From Desulfovibrio sp. MES5 (GTDB taxonomy: Bacteria; Desulfobacterota; Desulfovibrionia; Desulfovibrionales; Desulfovibrionaceae), in contig NZ_MJUZ01000027.1 of the NCBI RefSeq assembly GCF_002237645.1, positions 1-32,936 of the forward strand: a DNA stretch of 32,936 nucleotides, written 5' to 3'. Below, in pieces: positions 16,740 through 25,111 of this stretch (the stretch's first letter is position 1; each line of letters begins with the position of its first letter). The translations under genes were made by a program, and so were the position numbers. Under the pieces are notes generated by a model. It had not been told where the DNA came from. It saw nothing but the letters and a program-made list of their open reading frames with translations, and ran no database searches.

Positions 16740-16785
16740 ACCCGGCATGGTTGCCTCCGAAGAGCATACAGGGGTATACAGGTAT

Positions 16786-16820
16786 CGAAGGCGCAGCCGT
16801 ATCCGCCTTTTTTGCCTTCG
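16786..16820 (+). promoter_or_regulatory. Possible attenuator before the DUF599 gene
   Basis: AAGGCG at 16788-16793 can pair with CGCCTT at 16804-16809, followed by a T run, making a short terminator. The same left arm, as CGAAGGC at 16786-16792, can instead pair with GCCTTCG at 16814-16820, which touches the ribosome site GGGGG of the next gene. The two pairings exclude each other. Confidence 0.35.
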
Positions 16821-16829
16821 GGGGTCTGC

Positions 16830-17483
16830 ATGTACACTTTTGACCTGCTGTGTTTCTGCCTTTCCGTAGCCTTATACACTGCCTACAACATCTATATGCG
16901 CATCAGGGAAACAGCCGATCCTGACTATACAATCCACGGCATATCGCGGAAGGCAAGGGTTCAGTGGGTGGCGTCCATTCTTGAAAAAAAGAATGGCATC
17001 CTTGCCGTGCAAACCCTGCGCAACGCCACGATGGCCTCGACCTTCATGGCCTCCACAAGCGTTTTGCTGGCTGTGGGCGTGCTGTCGCTCACCGGCAATG
17101 GAGAAAATGTGCGGCACACCTGGCATTCGCTGAACTTCTTCGGTTCGGTTGAACCGGGCATGTTTGCTTTCAAGATTCTTGCCCTGCTGCTGAACTTCTT
17201 TCTGGCTTTTTTCTGCTTTGCCTCATCGCTCAGGCTGTACACGCATGTGGGCTTTATGCTCGGCGCGGAAAGCGGACAGACCAACAACGCCCAGCTTGGC
17301 GGCATGGCGGAAAAATATCTGAATATGGGCGCAAACCATTTTTATCTGGGCATGCGCGCTTTCTACTTTACTGTACCGCTTGTTTTCTGGATTTTTGGCG
17401 CGCAGTTCATGATTTTTGGTACCGCCTTTCTGATAAGCATCATTGCCATTCTCGACAGAACACCGCAACACAAACAGGACTAA
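16830..17483 (+). CDS. DUF599 family membrane protein
   Basis: 217 residues with hydrophobic segments near 1-18, 65-90, 110-135 and 180-207. The start MYTFDLLCFCLSVALYTAYNIY and the segment KNGILAVQTLRNATMASTFMASTSVLLAVG fit DUF599, a family of unknown function found in bacteria and plants. The ATG is preceded by GGGGGT. It is the last gene of the operon, 90 bp after the receiver. No substrate or reaction can be assigned. A membrane-signalling or transport-accessory role would suit the neighbours but is only inference. Confidence 0.75.
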   Translation: MYTFDLLCFCLSVALYTAYNIYMRIRETADPDYTIHGISRKARVQWVASILEKKNGILAVQTLRNATMASTFMASTSVLLAVGVLSLTGNGENVRHTWHSLNFFGSVEPGMFAFKILALLLNFFLAFFCFASSLRLYTHVGFMLGAESGQTNNAQLGGMAEKYLNMGANHFYLGMRAFYFTVPLVFWIFGAQFMIFGTAFLISIIAILDRTPQHKQD

Positions 17484-18289
17484 GAACGTACAACAGTATT
17501 ATCGCCAGACCAGGAACAGTATAAATAGTTACGTGATATAACATCAACATAGATATTCTAATGACCTGCCTGACCTGGCGCCTGCCATGTTTGGCCTGCT
17601 GCAACAAACTTTGCCGAAAAGAGGGAAAAATGAGTAAAGCAGATTGCGGCCTTGATGCTACAGCATGACTCACCATAGTCATTGCTGTTCTTAAAGCCGT
17701 AAAAACCATATGGGAAGAGGTTGCTGATTAACTAGAACAAAAGCCAGGTGATGGGAGCAATGCTCTACTCTGCTCCCAACGCCTGAAGCTGAACAAAGAA
17801 GCGTGAACAACAATCAAATTTTTGTGCGGGTTCTGGTCCCACTATATTTTTTCGTAAGTGCCATTTAGTGTAGGGCCACAAACGGAGTCACAAGCTCTGC
17901 GAGCAAAAAAACAAGTTACAATAATTTAAGCTGGTTAAAAATTCAATGTTGCAAAAATGCCGAGTCTCGCCCTCACACCATGAACGACTTTTAATGGATT
18001 GCAACAAATTCATTATTTTAAAAAAACCTCTTCAATCCTTGAAATTGAGGCTGTTTTTTATTTCACTTTCTTCTATATGCAATCTAGTGCTTGGTTATAT
18101 TGTTGGTCTTGAAACACCAGTGCAGTCATAAAACCAACAAAAGACCACTAAATCGCCACCAGACAAATTTCTCAGACCTTCCTGCATCGCTTCGTAATAA
18201 AACAAAATACAACACATTCCTGTTCGTGCATTTAAAAAAAGCAACACGAAAGCAGATCAACGCAGTCACCCCGCCCCAAAAGGATCCCA
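17484..18289. other. AT-rich intergenic stretch with tRNA-end-like fragments
   Basis: No credible gene is visible. The stretch holds three short sequences resembling the tRNA-Leu 3' end and its downstream flank (17824-17842, 17875-17895, 17962-17980), an imperfect hairpin with a T run near 18025-18058, and a 7-bp dyad (gggagca / tgctccc) at 17753-17777. I see no clear terminator for the DUF599 gene. Confidence 0.55.
17824..17980. repeat. Degenerate att-like copies of the tRNA-Leu 3' region
   Basis: Bases 17824-17842 (gtgcgggttctggtcccac) resemble the T arm of tRNA-Leu. Bases 17962-17980 (gagtctcgccctcacacca) resemble its end, gagtcccgccctcggcacca. Between them, 17875-17895 (gccacaaacggagtcacaagc) matches 7884-7904 behind the tRNA in 18 or more of 21 positions. 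Such a set is what remains of integration sites. Confidence 0.5.
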
Positions 18290-18577
18290 TTGAAACTGGC
18301 AATGATCGTAGATAGTTTCGTTGATCTGCTTAAGTCTGGAAAACTTGTTTTATATAATAAATTGCCTGCCGATTTCACAATGCCGGCAAAGCAGAACAAG
18401 TTTGCCCTTCTGGTAAACCAAGTCTACGAAGCCCCCTACGCTACCATATTTCTTATGCGCCATCTTGATGACAGCACGGATATTTCCGACTTTGGGCTGC
18501 ACCTGACAGGCGAAAACCTCTCTCGATCCTTGGCCTTGCTCAATTCAATCTGCTCCAACTGGCAGATTTTGAACTGA
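18290..18577 (+). CDS. Hypothetical protein of 95 residues
   Basis: Open frame from a TTG with AAGGA six bases upstream; an ATG four codons later is an alternative. The product has no signal peptide or membrane segment and reads as a small soluble protein with a hydrophobic centre (KFALLVNQVYEAPYATIFLMRHL) and acidic middle. I do not recognise it. A strong hairpin follows at 18624-18657, which supports a real transcript. It lies in AT-rich mobile-element debris and may have come in by transfer. Confidence 0.4.
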   Translation: MKLAMIVDSFVDLLKSGKLVLYNKLPADFTMPAKQNKFALLVNQVYEAPYATIFLMRHLDDSTDISDFGLHLTGENLSRSLALLNSICSNWQILN

Positions 18578-18623
18578 TGCAGAAAACAACCGTACCGGCA
18601 CAAGCGATCGTCGCATAAACTAC

Positions 18624-18657
18624 AAAGCCCTTGGCAACCTCGGTTGCCAAGGGCTTT
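18624..18657. terminator. Bidirectional terminator between convergent genes
   Basis: A perfect 15-bp stem (aaagcccttggcaac / gttgccaagggcttt) with a four-base loop ctcg. Its A/T ends give short T runs in both directions. It sits between the rightward gene at 18290 and the leftward FMN-binding protein gene. Confidence 0.8.
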
Positions 18658-18714
18658 AGTCTTCATGAGTTTCCGCGCTATCAAGGGCGCGATCACGGTG
18701 CAGCAAAAAAGGCT

Positions 18715-19086
18715 TCAAACTGTCTGCGTTACTTGAGAAACAGTAACTTCTATAATGCAGTTTGCCCAATTAAAGCGGTCCTGCATCATGGCAAGTTCTT
18801 TTCCTTCCCGAATTACCCGGGCAGTGCCTTCCAGCAGAAAGCCCGCACCCGGGCCGTATTTTCCCATCACTTCCTTGCTGCCTATGACCATCTTAACACG
18901 ATTGTTGGCCGCAATATTATCCTGGGTCGTCTTCATGCCCATCACAGGGATAAGCAGTCTGTTGTCTTCGGTCTTATGAATATAACTGTTCCAGGTAGCG
19001 GCCAGGTGCGGCTCGGCGCCACTCCAGGTGACGATGGGGGCAACCCCCTCCTTATGCAATGTTTCTAAAAAACTCTCTGTAAACAT
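18715..19086 (-). CDS. FMN-binding protein, pyridoxamine-phosphate-oxidase-like fold
   Basis: 123 residues closely resembling the small FMN-binding protein described from Desulfovibrio vulgaris (Miyazaki), a split-barrel flavoprotein that binds FMN as a dimer and is thought to take part in electron transfer. Shared features by eye are FLETLHKEGVAPIVT, AATWNSYI, RLLIPVMGMKTTQDNIAAN, GPGAGFLLEGTARV and a final VSQVTQTV-type strand. The start at 19086 has AAGGAG nine bases upstream and gives the family length; a start ten codons earlier would overlap that site. A TATAAT at 19115-19120 on the minus strand is a likely -10 element. It is a single-gene unit surrounded by mobile-element debris. Confidence 0.88.
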   Translation of the reverse strand: MFTESFLETLHKEGVAPIVTWSGAEPHLAATWNSYIHKTEDNRLLIPVMGMKTTQDNIAANNRVKMVIGSKEVMGKYGPGAGFLLEGTARVIREGKELAMMQDRFNWANCIIEVTVSQVTQTV

Positions 19087-19309
19087 ATGAGTTAACTCCT
19101 TTGTGTGGAATGACATTATATTGCTGGCTGCATTGTATCCGATGAATTTAACTCAAAAGGAATTAAGGCTATTTTATTTTGATAACAATTTAACATTAAA
19201 AACGCAACAAACTATAATATACTCTCATGATGTCGGTATTTCTACCTACAGCACTACCTCACTAATACTGGCCCTCTGCTCCGCTGACGCTGCTGCTCAC
19301 GCGTCCGTT

Positions 19310-19500
19310 CTATCGCTGTTCAACAAGGCCCTCAAGCGCGGCAAGAGCGGTTACAAATTCGCGTGTGCGTCGTTCAAGAGTTGCAAGTGCCGCACTGTTT
19401 CTGCTTGTTCGATCTGGATCTGGTCAATTTTCTCCTGCAATTGCCGGATGCCGCCGACTGTCTGATTGCGCTTTTTGTCGCGAACCTGTGGCTGTGAGCA
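19310..19500 (-). pseudogene. Frameshifted end of an unknown coiled-coil protein
   Basis: The minus strand reads GGIRQLQEKIDQIQIEQAET and then, after a one-base shift, ALATLERRTREFVTALAALEGLVEQR before a stop (each quoted in part). Together they form an amphipathic helix typical of a short coiled-coil protein. The upstream half has no start. I take it as the 3' remnant of a gene lost when IS elements rearranged this stretch. The product is not identified. Confidence 0.4.
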
Positions 19501-19657
19501 CCGGGCACTGTACGTCTGAAGTCCCTCCGGCCACGCTGCATCGCTCCTACGTGTTCGGATTTGGCGGATAGTTATGACCTTTTGTAATTTACGGCATCTC
19601 GGTGGAAAGCCTTCCACACCGCAAACAAGTGTGAGAATTACCATACGTTATGCAAAG

Positions 19658-20432
19658 CTAAGTCGTTATTTCTTGTTGCAGCACAAACTGGTGTAATGCC
19701 CCTCCCATGAACCAAGCTGCTTTTAAGGGAGAATCCTTCCGGTTTTTACCAGCCTGCTGATGCACGCATTGCGGGGTCTTCCAGCCAAGCGCCGAGTGCA
19801 GGTGGGTGGTGTTAAAAAGTTCTATCCAGTTAGAAAGCGCGTGGGCAGATGCTCAAGGCTGAACCATTCGCGCAACCCAAAGAGTTCTTCCTTAATCGTA
19901 CGCATTGTCCGTTCAGTATCCGCGTTTCCTTTGGGATTGCCATAGCTGGTGAATGCTTGGGAGATGCCTAGTATCGCGCATTCACGCATAAAACCTGTCC
20001 TGTCGACTGGCAGTCGTTATCACTCATCAGGCTCAAGCCCTGTCCTCTGACGCCTTCGGGGAAGTGCGCTTGAATGCCCATACCCAAGGCTTGCAACCAC
20101 TCATGACTTCGACTTTGGTAGCCAGCATGATGGCCAACGATCTTATTAAAAAACCAGTCTACCATCAGAACAACGAACACCCAGCCGCTTTCCGTCATGA
20201 CCTTGGTCATATCAATGCCCACTACTAGCAGGGGCGTACAGGACGCAACTTGCTTCCAGTGGAGTACGCTTTGCTCGCAAGGCTGCTCTCCTAACTCACA
20301 AGCCATGCAGACGCATCAGGCGTTCTACACGTTTGGCGTTGACGGTCATGCCGTTTTTATGCCGAAGGGCATTAATGGGGGCAGTATAAAAACCACCCTA
20401 CTCAAGCAGATGTTCGCTGACTTAAGTTTGTA
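19658..20432 (-). pseudogene. Broken IS3-family transposase (OrfB type)
   Basis: Pieces of one DDE transposase are readable in three frames on the minus strand. The N-terminal part reads MTVNAKRVERLMRLHGL, the catalytic core VVGIDMTKVMTESGWVFVVLMVDWF and QGLSLMSDNDCQSTG, and the C-terminal part SYGNPKGNADTERTMRTIKEEL then NWIELFNTTHLHSALGWKTPQ (all quoted in part). At least two frameshifts and an internal stop make it inactive. No clear terminal inverted repeats or target duplication are visible, so the element is old. Confidence 0.75.
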
Positions 20433-21139
20433 AAAACAGTTTGTTGAGGGATGTTATCTAAAAACTCTAAGGATGGCCGAGAAGCGAGAGTTCGTCTGCC
20501 TTGTTCACGAAGACCACAGGCTGAACATCACAAGGACTTGCCGCGTGACGTGACAGCATGCTGAGGCATGTTATCAAACAAAGACTTCATGCTGCCCCTT
20601 TGCAGGAACGAATACGCCATGATCTGGTCGAAAAAATCCATGCTACGCTCGGCTGCTTTTATATGTCAAAAGTCAGACGCTTCAAACTGATTATCGGCAA
20701 TTCCCCATAACGTATTGGTCATGCAAGCGAAGGCGAAGGCGAATCTGGCGCGGGGGTGAGCTACTGCCTTGCAGAAGGGATATGTCCTGCCTCGGCAGTG
20801 GGTTGGGAGGGGTAGTCCCGTTGGATCATAAGAAAAATTTGCACAAAACCCTACCCCACATGATCAAAACAAAAAAATTGGGTTTCCTAAATAAAACGAG
20901 AAAGTTTTTTAGATATCTGAAACTGTTGCCATGGCTCTTTTTATGGGAAAAAGTATTTATAGCCGCTTCACTCCACTTAAGCTGAAAGCAGTATCTGTTT
21001 TTCGGCATAATGATTGCAAAGGAGGTCTCTACACAAAATGTCAGAATAAATTGCCCCCCAGCAAAGTGTTTCATTGAAAAGCGAATGCCTCTGACAAGGG
21101 AGCGCGAGCATGAAATGAAGCAGACACACTTGGGAGCAA
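20433..21139. other. Debris between two IS3 fragments
   Basis: On the plus strand 20473-20550 reads MAEKREFVCLVHEDHRLNI followed by TRTCRV and a stop, which resembles the first residues of an IS3 OrfB. It could be the N-terminal piece of the fragment at 21140-21440. A 50-codon frame at 20558-20710 is unrecognised. From about 20820 to 21010 the DNA is very AT-rich with no gene that I can support. Confidence 0.4.
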
Positions 21140-21440
21140 CTCATTGGATAGCGGCTCGAAATTCGGCGACAATGCAATGGATGCATGGACATTTGAGCAT
21201 TGTGTGTAGATTGAGTTTATTTGTCCGGGAACGCCCAAGGGTAATGGACATATTGAAAGCGTTAACGGAACATTCAGGGATAAGTGCTTAAGTCAGAATG
21301 TGTTTCTATTGCGCACGATACCTGAAGAACTGTTGAAATCTGGCAGCAGGATTATAACCAACGGCATCCGCACAGTTTGATGGGCTGGATAATACTGGAA
21401 GAATTTCATGAGAAGAATATTACCTGTAATCCAATGGGAA
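21140..21440 (+). pseudogene. C-terminal remnant of a second IS3-family transposase
   Basis: The plus strand reads LDSGSKFGDNAMDAWTFEHC, then after a stop IEFICPGTPKGNGHIESVNG and FRDKCLSQNVF, then in another frame EIWQQDYNQRHPHSLMGW and EEFHEK. This is the second catalytic Asp region, the catalytic Glu (HIESVNG) and the C-terminal tail of an IS3 OrfB of the IS407/IS2 kind. A stop codon and a frameshift inactivate it. Its orientation is opposite to the fragment at 19658-20432, so two separate insertions are recorded here. Confidence 0.7.
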
Positions 21441-21542
21441 CTACCAGATTAAAAGTGGTATACACAGTTTGGTTAGATCAATAGTTACACAATGTTGAAT
21501 ACCCCAAAAAAAGTTAGTAAATGGTATAACGGAACTACTGTA

Positions 21543-21571
21543 TTGACAGTTCGTTCCTAACTGCTTATCTA
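21543..21571 (+). promoter_or_regulatory. Sigma-70 promoter of the surface-protein genes
   Basis: A perfect TTGACA is separated by 17 bp from TATCTA. The start point would be near 21578, giving a leader of about 228 bases before the ATG at 21806. Confidence 0.6.
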
Positions 21572-21607
21572 GTTGGAAAACATTTAGTGATAGCTTTCGA
21601 GCATCAC

Positions 21608-21633
21608 GGGGGAGGCGCCTGCTCCCCCCTTTC
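21608..21633 (+). terminator. Hairpin with short T tract in the leader
   Basis: A 7-bp GC stem (gggggag / ctccccc) with a seven-base loop gcgcctg is followed by ctttct. It lies about 30 bases downstream of the predicted start point of the promoter at 21543, so it may attenuate transcription of the surface-protein genes rather than end an upstream gene. Confidence 0.45.
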
Positions 21634-21677
21634 TACCATGAGAGCCTTTCCCCTTAAATTCAGGAAAACGGCTCTGG

Positions 21678-21741
21678 CCAGTCTTACTGGTCTGCAAGAA
21701 CTTCTTGCAATACCCAATCACCGATCTGGACCAACTTGGTC
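21678..21741. promoter_or_regulatory. Cluster of three dyads in the leader of the surface-protein genes
   Basis: CCAGT-ctt-ACTGG (21678-21690), GCAAGAA-c-TTCTTGC (21694-21708) and GACCAA-c-TTGGTC (21729-21741) follow one another within 64 bases. They could be protein-binding operators or RNA stems of a structured leader. I do not recognise a known riboswitch. Confidence 0.45.
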
Positions 21742-21805
21742 ATGTTGTTACGTTAGCCGTGCGTGCGTGGCATGCTGTTTATGCTAACTAATATTAGGAA
21801 TAATT

Positions 21806-22252
21806 ATGAATACCATTAATAATAATCGACCTCAAAGCGGACAGCATATTGCAGTAAACACTACTGCTGATGCCAAATACACTCTTGATTTTCCCTATGA
21901 TTTCGCGACTTTTTTGCGAGTGGGCAATGATTTGGTCTTCATTTTTAACGATGCAGCCAGCATATACTTGACGGATTTTAATACCAACTACAACAGCGAT
22001 ACCGTGCCTAGATTCGAGGTTGGCGGCAAACTGATTTCTGGCACGAAATTTTTTGCCGCTCTTGCCCCTGAACTGGCTCCCGCTACTTGCCCTACAACTA
22101 TAGAGCGCGGTTCCCATTACAACGAGCACGGCACTTCTGAATTAGTTGATGGCATAGGTCTTTTGGATGGGCTGGTTTGTGGACTGCAGGAAGGAAGAAC
22201 AACTTCTGGAGCGCCGCTGGTTTCCCAGCCTTTTTTCTCCACATCCATTTGA
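21806..22252 (+). CDS. Truncated paralogue of the surface-protein N-terminal domain
   Basis: 148 residues with AGGAA before the ATG. From residue 20 on it aligns along its length with residues 20-140 of the next gene: VGNDLVFIFNDAASIYLTDF against [20 protein letters not shown], and ISGTKFFAALAPELAPA against [17 protein letters not shown]. The shared unit resembles the N-terminal prefix domain of BapA/LapF-type giant adhesins. It ends where the large protein enters its Asp-Ala run, and it lacks any repeat region or type I secretion signal. It may be a duplicate that lost its 3' end, or a separate partner that keeps the domain in the cell. No internal stop is present. Confidence 0.65.
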   Translation: MNTINNNRPQSGQHIAVNTTADAKYTLDFPYDFATFLRVGNDLVFIFNDAASIYLTDFNTNYNSDTVPRFEVGGKLISGTKFFAALAPELAPATCPTTIERGSHYNEHGTSELVDGIGLLDGLVCGLQEGRTTSGAPLVSQPFFSTSI

Positions 22253-22317
22253 TATACTAGCTTGTCGTGTAAACGACGATGGCTATTTTTCGAATTTGCT
22301 ACTTTGAGGAAAGTCTT

Positions 22318-25014
22318 ATGTCAGACGTTATCATACCCCGGCCAGCGCCCGACCAACGCCTTGCCCAGGAGGCACCCGCTGACGCCACATTTTTGCTCAG
22401 TTTTGATCCGAGCCAGGCTACCCTCCAACGCGATGGTAATGACCTCGTCTTTGGTTTTGACAATGGCGAAACAGTAATCAGCGATTTTTATACTCGCTAC
22501 AATAAAGACAATATTCCCCAGTTTCAGGTAGACGGGCAGACTGTATCCGGTACGGAATTTTTCAACGCTTTTGCTCCAGACCTGATACCTGCTGCCGGGC
22601 CTGCCGTAGTGACACGCTCCTCCCGATACTCCGAACAAGGGACTTCCGAACTTGCCTCTGGCGTAGACCACCTTACTGGTCTGGATCTTATACAAGAAGG
22701 TCAGGCTCTCCCTGAGGACTCTCTGGGGGCAAACTCAGCCATGGCAGATACCACAGACTTCCTTGAGACGGACGCTGACGCGGACGCCGACGCGGATGCC
22801 GATGCCGATGCTGATGCCGACGCCGATGCGGATGCTGACGCGGACGCCGACGCGGATGCCGATGCTGATGCCGACGCGGATGCGGACGCCGATGCCGATG
22901 CTGACGCGGATGCCGATGCTGATGCCGATGCTGATGCCGATGCCGACGCCGATGCCGATGCCGACGCGGACGCCGACGCGGATGCCGATGCGGACGCCGA
23001 CGCTGATGCCGATGCTGATGCCGACGCGGATGCTGACGCTGATGCCGATGCTGATGCCGATGCTGATGCTGACGCCGATGCTGACGCGGATGCTGATGCC
23101 GACGCGGATGCTGATGCCGACGCTGATGCGGACTGCGACTCCGATGGAGATATTGACCCCACGGGCATTGACGATGACGTCATCACCCTCAGCAACGATA
23201 ACATGCTCTACGGCAATGTCATTTATGGCGACAGCGTGACTTCAGCCAGCAAATGGACAGGCGGAGAAGGCAACCAAGTATATAATGACAACAACGCTTC
23301 CAGCTCCAAAATTTACATCGGTGGGAAAAACCAAAAAGATTCCAGCTATTGGGGTAATGATACAATTACCCTAAAGAGCGCTCGTGTTGATTCCAACACA
23401 GTAGTCGGTGGACAGGGATCTGACAAAATAATTTTTGAATCTTCCCTGGCAGGTGGGCTGCTTTTTGCTTACGCCAATACTATTTATGGCGATGAGCATG
23501 ATCTGACCAACGGTATGGTGGCTGGTGATGACCAAATCATCATCCGCGGGAACTCTCAAGGCAACACCATCTATGGCGACGGCAGAATTTCCTACAGCAC
23601 CACCGCAAACCCGGTGAAACTTGGCAACGACTTGGTACGGATAGACGGCGACTCAAGGGGAGAAAGCTTCTACGGAGACGTCTATGACGCGCAGGCGGGT
23701 ACCATCAGCGGTGACGATACCTTCTGTGTGGGCGGAAATTCCCAGGGCAGCAGTCTCTACGGTGACGCCTATTATCTGAGAGACAATACCAGGGGCGGCG
23801 ATGACCAGATTCGCATAGCCGGCAACTCAACGGGCGAAACCATCTATGGTGATGCCTTCGCCGCCGGAGCCAATGTGATAATGGGCAACGACACCATATG
23901 GATAGGCGGAAACTCTTCGGGCAATACCATTCGAGGCGATTCCGAATCAAGCGGATCAGACACCACATACGGCAATGACAAGATCACCGTCGTCGGCACT
24001 GTATATGGCGGCTCGCTGTATGCCGACTCGGTAAGCACCGGTGCAAGAGCAAAGCTGGGTAACGATACCATTACGGTGGGTGGTATTGAAGGAACTACAA
24101 CATCGAGAGACTCGGCTATCGTTTCTGGCGATGTGTATTCATCCGGAGATAGTGCGATATTTGGTGACGACATCATCCAGGTAAACGGCAATGTGACAAA
24201 CGCCACCATTTATGGCGATGGCTACACTGGCGGTCTTAACTCCGTTTTCGGTAACGACACCATCAAAATTGATGGCACAGTCACCAATTCGTTGATTGTT
24301 GGCGATATTACCCTGGCTGGCTCGTCGTCGCAAAGCTTTGGTCATGACTATATTGAGGTGAACAGGTTTGCCAGCGGCGCAATCTATGGAGATTCAGCCA
24401 ACGGAGGATCCGCCACAGCCGGAAACGATACCATCGTAATACATGATCTTGTCGGCAACGGTGCAAAAGTTATTGACGGAGGCAAAGGCGGCAACGACCT
24501 GTTCATTTACAACAATGATAAGGGGCATACCATCAGCCTTGCCGACAACGGCACCGTATCCATAGACGGCGACAGCAAGTACAACAATACCTCGATTACT
24601 AACTTCGAGAGCATAGGCGGTGGGTCGGGAGATGATATCATCATCGGTAATATCTACGACAACATCCTGATTGGCGGCGCGGGTAACGATATCCTTTACG
24701 GTGGTGGCGGCTCAGACACCTTTGTGTGGAGAATTGAAGACCTCGTCGCAGGTAAAAACTTTGTGGACACCATCAAGGACTTCTCGCTGAGCTGCAAGAT
24801 TGACCTTTCGGCAGTGGGGCTGACATCCATTGATGACCTGTTCTACGAGTTTACCAGTAATGGCGACCTGAGCCTGAGCTTCTCCGCCGGTGGCGGCACG
24901 CAAACGGTGATCATCAATAATGCCGCTTCAACCCTTGCCGGGTATGGCAGCGATGCCGACTCGGTAATCTCAGCCATGATTGAAAGTGAAATGCTCAAAC
25001 TGGACAACGGCTAG
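22318..25014 (+). CDS. RTX-like type I-secreted surface protein with an (Asp-Ala)60 run
   Basis: 898 residues. The ATG at 22318 has GAGGAAAG upstream; a frame-opening ATG at 22279 has none. Residues about 15-140 form a prefix domain like that of BapA/LapF-type adhesins. Residues 152-271 are 60 exact Asp-Ala dipeptides. From about 290 to 730 come roughly a dozen glycine/aspartate-rich units of 33-40 residues with the core GND-x-I...GN-x2-G-x2-IYGD, like calcium-binding beta-roll repeats. Canonical RTX nonapeptides stand near the end ([19 protein letters not shown]), followed by a C-terminal type I secretion target region ([20 protein letters not shown]). It should be exported by an ABC transporter/TolC system, which is not in this window, and act at the cell surface in adhesion or biofilm. 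No catalytic motif seen. Confidence 0.85.
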   Translation: MSDVIIPRPAPDQRLAQEAPADATFLLSFDPSQATLQRDGNDLVFGFDNGETVISDFYTRYNKDNIPQFQVDGQTVSGTEFFNAFAPDLIPAAGPAVVTRSSRYSEQGTSELASGVDHLTGLDLIQEGQALPEDSLGANSAMADTTDFLETDADADADADADADADADADADADADADADADADADADADADADADADADADADADADADADADADADADADADADADADADADADADADADADADADADADADADADADADADADADADADCDSDGDIDPTGIDDDVITLSNDNMLYGNVIYGDSVTSASKWTGGEGNQVYNDNNASSSKIYIGGKNQKDSSYWGNDTITLKSARVDSNTVVGGQGSDKIIFESSLAGGLLFAYANTIYGDEHDLTNGMVAGDDQIIIRGNSQGNTIYGDGRISYSTTANPVKLGNDLVRIDGDSRGESFYGDVYDAQAGTISGDDTFCVGGNSQGSSLYGDAYYLRDNTRGGDDQIRIAGNSTGETIYGDAFAAGANVIMGNDTIWIGGNSSGNTIRGDSESSGSDTTYGNDKITVVGTVYGGSLYADSVSTGARAKLGNDTITVGGIEGTTTSRDSAIVSGDVYSSGDSAIFGDDIIQVNGNVTNATIYGDGYTGGLNSVFGNDTIKIDGTVTNSLIVGDITLAGSSSQSFGHDYIEVNRFASGAIYGDSANGGSATAGNDTIVIHDLVGNGAKVIDGGKGGNDLFIYNNDKGHTISLADNGTVSIDGDSKYNNTSITNFESIGGGSGDDIIIGNIYDNILIGGAGNDILYGGGGSDTFVWRIEDLVAGKNFVDTIKDFSLSCKIDLSAVGLTSIDDLFYEFTSNGDLSLSFSAGGGTQTVIINNAASTLAGYGSDADSVISAMIESEMLKLDNG
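22771..23130 (+). repeat. 360-bp GAY-GCN hexanucleotide tract encoding (Asp-Ala)60
   Basis: Sixty GAY-GCN units run without interruption. Both Asp codons and the Ala codons GCC, GCG and GCT are mixed, and GCA is never used. Longer blocks recur, for example the stretch starting at 22781 and again at 22841, so unequal exchange of about 60 bp units is likely to have built the tract. The changing third bases lower the risk of slippage. All frames stay open across it, which creates long false ORFs on both strands. Confidence 0.95.
23280..24490 (+). repeat. About a dozen 33-40-residue GND/IYGD repeats
   Basis: Within the surface protein, units of the form GNDTIxIxGNSxGNTIYGD followed by a variable 10-15-residue loop recur. 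The DNA of the units differs enough that they are old. Spacing and the conserved Asp and Gly positions suggest a calcium-dependent beta-solenoid. Confidence 0.75.
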
Positions 25015-25030
25015 CTTCAAAAAGCCACAT

Positions 25031-25071
25031 GCAACAGGGGTCGTGAATAGTTACGGCCCCTGTTGCTCTTT
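25031..25071 (+). terminator. Terminator of the surface-protein gene
   Basis: A 10-bp stem (gcaacagggg / cccctgttgc) with a 16-base loop is followed by tcttt, 16 bp past the stop. Confidence 0.8.
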
Positions 25072-25079
25072 AAAGCAGA

Positions 25080-25111
25080 TGAACTTTGAAAATGTACATT
25101 TTCAAAGTTCA
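25080..25111. repeat. Perfect 32-bp palindrome
   Basis: The half-site TGAACTTTGAAAATGT is followed directly by its exact reverse complement, with no loop. It lies 9 bp behind the terminator of the surface-protein gene. A loop-free palindrome is a poor RNA hairpin and a better site for a dimeric protein, or a DNA cruciform. A weak open frame begins inside it and is probably chance. Confidence 0.85.

Noticed and set aside
22279..22317. Earlier ATG for the RTX-like surface protein
   Set aside because: No ribosome site, and the paralogue at 21806 supports the start at 22318.
22771..23130. CRISPR-like or tandem-repeat array
   Set aside because: The repeat is continuous coding hexanucleotide sequence without spacers; it encodes a dipeptide run.
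22701..23204. Minus-strand frame encoding a long Ser-Ala run
   Set aside because: It is the antisense reading of the Asp-Ala tract. Every frame is open in such a hexanucleotide repeat.
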